From: 02-FULL-45-11b sp041663485
GTDB taxonomy: Bacteria > Patescibacteriota > Patescibacteriia > Buchananbacterales > UBA6539
Assembly (NCBI GenBank): GCA_041663485.1
Contig: JBAYMO010000027.1
Span: forward strand, 1 to 16,687
Direction of reading: 5' to 3'
Length of the DNA stretch: 16,687 nucleotides
A program made the translations under genes and the position numbers. The notes beneath the pieces are model-generated. The model was not told where the DNA came from, ran no database searches, and worked only from the letters and a program-made list of their open reading frames with translations. Below, one piece after another: positions 14,010 through 16,687 of the stretch (positions within the stretch are counted from its first letter, which is position 1; every line of letters begins with the position of its first letter).

Positions 14010-15074
14010 CTAATTTTTATCAAGTCCCTTGTTGGTATAGCGATTTGACGCATTCCAGAGCAACCAACCATAACCGCCGCTGTCATAGGTAGCTTTTTTT
14101 TGCAATCTGATCTTTTGGTCATCATAAACCGCGCCCATATCAAAAGCCTGCAACCACGGACGCACTTTTGCTCTATATTTAGCGTTTTTTACGCGATCAA
14201 GGCTTTGAAAAACGATTTCATACGGGTGGTCAGCCGGATTGGCAAAATCCTTAAAACCTGGTGGATAATGAGACGGATAAACCATGGGGCAAATATAATC
14301 AAAATGAGGCGCCGCATCTTCAAATCTTTGGCCAATATTTAAACCATCATTTCGCCACAAAACCATGCCAAACATGTCACCTGAGGTTAAGACAGGATAA
14401 AAGGTTAAACTCTGATCAAGATACTGGTAAAAATCAGCCATTACCTTGGATTTATCACCATTTTTGTCTAGATTAGCGTAGACAATTTGCTTAATATCTC
14501 CATCAGAGGGAAATCTGATATAATCAAAATTTATTTCATCAAAACCTAATTTGGCCGTTTCCTTGGCTAAATTTATATTATATTCCCAAACATACCTTTG
14601 CGTTGGATCAACCCAAGCCAGGCCTTTTTTATCGCGCCAAATACCACCTGATTTTGATTTTAAAGCGATTTCTGGCTTGTTTTCAGCCAAGTAAGGATCC
14701 TGAAAAACCGTAATTCTTGCAATAGTATAAATCCCCTGCTGCTTTAAATATTTAAGCCAATTTTTCAGGTCAGAAATTCGAATATCTTCAGCTCCAATCT
14801 TATCCACTTCTGCCAGATTGGTATCAAAAAATATCATGCCGCTGTAGTCTTTAACGTCGATGACCACAGAGTTGAGCTCGGTTTGATTTATTAAATCAAC
14901 CAGTTCTTCCCTTCTTTGTTTCATGCCAGCGATGTAGGCGGTTAAATATATTCCTTTATTTTCAATTTTTTGCGGTTTTACTAAAAAATCTGCCGGGGAA
15001 TTAACGGCTGAACCAAAACCTAAAATTAAAGAGAATCCAATAACAAACAAGTTTACTAAAAATGAGATAACCAT
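14010..15074 (-). CDS. DUF4015-type putative glycoside hydrolase
   Basis: The 354-residue protein has an N-terminal hydrophobic segment (residues 1-22, probably a signal anchor) and then the DUF4015 barrel: KGIYLTAYIAGMKQRREELV (from 40), LNSVVIDVKDYSGMIFF (67-83), GIYTIARITVFQDPYLAE (114-131), GLAWVDPTQRYVWEYN (151-166), GFDEINFDYIRFPSDG (177-192), DYICPMVYPSHYPPG (259-273) and KVRPWLQAFDMG (303-314). These are the conserved strands of the PF13200-type family, related to TIM-barrel glycoside hydrolases; Asp and Glu residues in the DEINFDYIRFP strand are likely active-site candidates. It is expected to act outside the cell on a polysaccharide, perhaps peptidoglycan or host glycan, but the substrate is not known. 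Start chosen at the ATG at 15074, close behind a promoter at 15087-15115. Confidence 0.86.
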   Translation of the reverse strand: MVISFLVNLFVIGFSLILGFGSAVNSPADFLVKPQKIENKGIYLTAYIAGMKQRREELVDLINQTELNSVVIDVKDYSGMIFFDTNLAEVDKIGAEDIRISDLKNWLKYLKQQGIYTIARITVFQDPYLAENKPEIALKSKSGGIWRDKKGLAWVDPTQRYVWEYNINLAKETAKLGFDEINFDYIRFPSDGDIKQIVYANLDKNGDKSKVMADFYQYLDQSLTFYPVLTSGDMFGMVLWRNDGLNIGQRFEDAAPHFDYICPMVYPSHYPPGFKDFANPADHPYEIVFQSLDRVKNAKYRAKVRPWLQAFDMGAVYDDQKIRLQKKATYDSGGYGWLLWNASNRYTNKGLDKN

Positions 15075-15086
15075 AGGCTTTTAAGA

Positions 15087-15115
15087 AATATAGCATTTTC
15101 TCAAAAATTAGCCAA
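15087..15115 (-). promoter_or_regulatory. Promoter of the DUF4015 gene
   Basis: On the minus strand TTGGCT (15115-15110) and TATATT (15092-15087) are separated by 17 bases, with TGC as extended -10. It follows directly after the terminator of the upstream surface-protein gene and leaves a short leader before the ATG at 15074. Confidence 0.55.
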
Positions 15116-15121
15116 TTAAAC

Positions 15122-15153
15122 AAAAACTGCCCCGTTTGGTGGGGCAGTTTTTT
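15122..15153 (-). terminator. Strong intrinsic terminator of the Ig-like surface protein gene
   Basis: AAAACTGCCCC (15123-15133) and GGGGCAGTTTT (15141-15151) are perfect complements around a 7-base loop. On the minus strand a T-run (TTTTTGTTT) follows the GGGGCAG arm. It lies about 18 bases after the stop at 15172, and the outer A/T tracts make it potentially bidirectional. Confidence 0.88.
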
Positions 15154-15171
15154 ATCTTGATTTGTTTTGGA

Positions 15172-16687
15172 TTAATAATCCAAAATGTCTTTAAGGATTT
15201 TATCGCTGACATCATTAATCTTGATGCCGAAGAATTTATCAGCCAACTCTTTCAGAGTATTAATGTGATATTTTCTGCCATCTTTAATCACGTAGATATT
15301 TTTTTGGCTATCACGAATTAACATGCCATCCTGGTAAGAAGCCAGCTCGCTCACCGTAGTAGCATCGTAGTCGGAATATGAATCAGTAACTGACGAGCAA
15401 ACATTGTTGATCTTGACCCCAAAATAATATTTAGCCAAGTCTTTAAGATTTTTAATATGTTTTTTCTTGCCAGATTTGATAATATAAACCTTATGGTCAT
15501 TGCTGCGAATTAACGCGCCGTCGCCATAACCACCTTTGCTATCACAGATAGGTTCATTGGTTTTTTTACCGCAGCCAGCCGGATACTTATTAATTTCATC
15601 AAAAGAAACATCAATAATTTCTTGCTTATTATGCTTCTGGCGCAATTCAGCTAAAGTTCTGATCCAGCATTTTTGGCCATCATTATTGATTAGATAAACT
15701 CTCTTATCCGGTGAACGCAATAACGTGCCATCGGGATAATAGGTCGCGCCCAAAACTTCACCGGGCGTTTCCACTACGGCAATGCCGGTATATTTCATAG
15801 TGGTGGGCAAATCTTTAACTCTAAAAATTGCGTAACGAGTTAACAACTCAGATGAAGTAAAAGAAGCTGAATTATTGGCGTTGCTAAAAGTAACATCGCC
15901 TCTTAGGCTCCATTCGCTAGCTTCATCTTTAGCCTTATAAACACCGGCGTCCACTGAATTACTTAAACCAGACATGATGAAGGTAACAGTAAGCGGTTTT
16001 AAGAAATTAGTCGTTAGTAATCTTTGATTTTTATCAACCGCGGTTAAGCGATAGACACCACCAATTAAAGCCGCGTTATAAGAAGCCAAAGGAGTTCTAG
16101 GTAAAGCTAAAGCTTCCTGAGAAATATTAAATGTCGTAACGTCGCTAATCGCGCCTGCTGGAATTTCAATTACCACTTTACTGCCATCAGCAAAAACATA
16201 AGTCAAAACGCCGGGCTGAGTCGCATTAATAGTTAAAGGAGTATTATAAGCTCTAACGGTCGGATCGTAAGCAGAACCACCGCCGCCGCCACCGCCACCA
16301 GACGGAGGGGTCGGAGGCGTAACGCTAGTATCAATAGCAAAATTGATAGTAACTTTATTCCATGATGGGTCAGAGACAATCAACGTGTAACTGCCATTAG
16401 CACTAACGGTCGTATTGGAAATAAAGTTTACACCATTCAAAGTTGAAATCGCAGTACCAGAATCATCACTATAAGTAATAGTAACCGGACTGGTGTAAGT
16501 ATGACCATTAACCACGCCAACCACTACCGGCAACGTTGTGTCAGGCGTGGAAGTAATATTAATGGTAAAGCTCACCGTCGCGGTATTACCAGCGGCATCA
16601 GTTACCACTAAGGTATGAGCACCATTGGTATTAACGCTATCACCGGAGGCAAAGGCCGCGCCATCTAAAGTAGCAGTAACCGGGCCT
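15172..16687 (-). CDS. Large surface protein: Ig-like domains, poly-Gly linker and three C-terminal repeats (5' end outside window)
   Basis: The frame is open to the window edge (504 residues seen). A GTG at 16608 is not the start, because coding similarity continues upstream (ATLDGAAFASGDSVNTNGAH). The visible part begins in an Ig-like repeat (HTLVVTDAAGNTATVSFTI), followed by a second one (TITYSDDSGTAISTLNGVNF, then ANGSYTLIVSDPSWNKVTIN). Next is a Pro/Gly linker with eight glycines in a row (16299-16276). A beta-rich domain resembling ZU5 follows (VFADGSKVVIEIPAGAISD, GGVYRLTAVDKNQRLL). The C-terminus has three diverged repeats of about 55-60 residues at about 15732-15574, 15522-15334 and 15333-15172, with the pattern DGxLIRxxxxxVYxIxxGxKxxIxTLxELA. 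It is probably a secreted or cell-surface adhesin-like protein; I know the repeat type from Patescibacteria but no function for it. Confidence 0.8.
   Translation of the reverse strand, partial: GPVTATLDGAAFASGDSVNTNGAHTLVVTDAAGNTATVSFTINITSTPDTTLPVVVGVVNGHTYTSPVTITYSDDSGTAISTLNGVNFISNTTVSANGSYTLIVSDPSWNKVTINFAIDTSVTPPTPPSGGGGGGGGSAYDPTVRAYNTPLTINATQPGVLTYVFADGSKVVIEIPAGAISDVTTFNISQEALALPRTPLASYNAALIGGVYRLTAVDKNQRLLTTNFLKPLTVTFIMSGLSNSVDAGVYKAKDEASEWSLRGDVTFSNANNSASFTSSELLTRYAIFRVKDLPTTMKYTGIAVVETPGEVLGATYYPDGTLLRSPDKRVYLINNDGQKCWIRTLAELRQKHNKQEIIDVSFDEINKYPAGCGKKTNEPICDSKGGYGDGALIRSNDHKVYIIKSGKKKHIKNLKDLAKYYFGVKINNVCSSVTDSYSDYDATTVSELASYQDGMLIRDSQKNIYVIKDGRKYHINTLKELADKFFGIKINDVSDKILKDILDY

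Noticed and set aside
14100..14476. Plus-strand frames over the DUF4015 gene
   Set aside because: They are shadows of the conserved minus-strand frame, with random composition.
16276..16299. GGN-codon run as a possible frameshift or assembly error
   Set aside because: The eight glycine codons are in frame between two sensible domains and look like an ordinary flexible linker.
1..16687. CRISPR arrays, tRNA genes, insertion sequences
   Set aside because: No regularly spaced direct repeats, cloverleaf sequences or transposase genes were seen in either strand.

Overview
The window looks like a piece of a Candidate Phyla Radiation (Patescibacteria, probably Parcubacteria-like) chromosome. This rests on AT-rich DNA, mostly Shine-Dalgarno-less starts, a fused ADP-forming acetyl-CoA synthetase, and several surface proteins of types common in that group: a CAP-domain protein with flanking membrane segments, a DUF4015-type putative glycoside hydrolase, and a protein ending in repeats with a DGxLIR...VYxI...I.TLxEL pattern. 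The lineage is an inference. No rRNA, tRNA or other taxonomic marker is present apart from the RNase P RNA.

Almost everything is on the minus strand, so transcription runs from high to low coordinates. From the right: the C-terminal part of a large Ig-like surface protein (15172-16687, cut by the window edge) ends in a strong terminator. Next come a DUF4015 hydrolase-like protein (14010-15074), an exported SdrD-B/fibronectin-like protein with C-terminal membrane segments (12715-13950) and a membrane-anchored CAP protein (11305-12624) with a consensus promoter and an operator-like inverted repeat. After another terminator lies a metabolic and envelope cluster: a PfkB-family kinase, a 28-residue membrane peptide coupled to it by an ATGA overlap, the fused acetate-CoA ligase (ADP-forming) and the lipid II flippase MurJ. 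lepA (4452-6227) follows. The left part holds recJ, an RNase HI-type gene, a ribosome hibernation factor, the RNase P RNA (813-1184) and the start of a polyprenyl glycosylphosphotransferase that runs off the window.

The only plus-strand genes I support are two micro-genes in the 638-bp gap between recJ and lepA. Each has its own promoter and terminator-like hairpin. One encodes a 31-residue single-span peptide (3917-4012). The other encodes a 50-residue single-span peptide (4231-4383) behind a structured leader and an unusually good Shine-Dalgarno site. With the 28-residue peptide at 10082-10168 this makes three membrane micro-proteins, all below the usual annotation size limit.

The points most worth checking are the 4109-4431 micro-gene, which resembles a type I toxin or regulatory peptide unit in layout only, and an RNase P RNA that appears to lack the P15-P17 region that normally contacts the tRNA CCA end.
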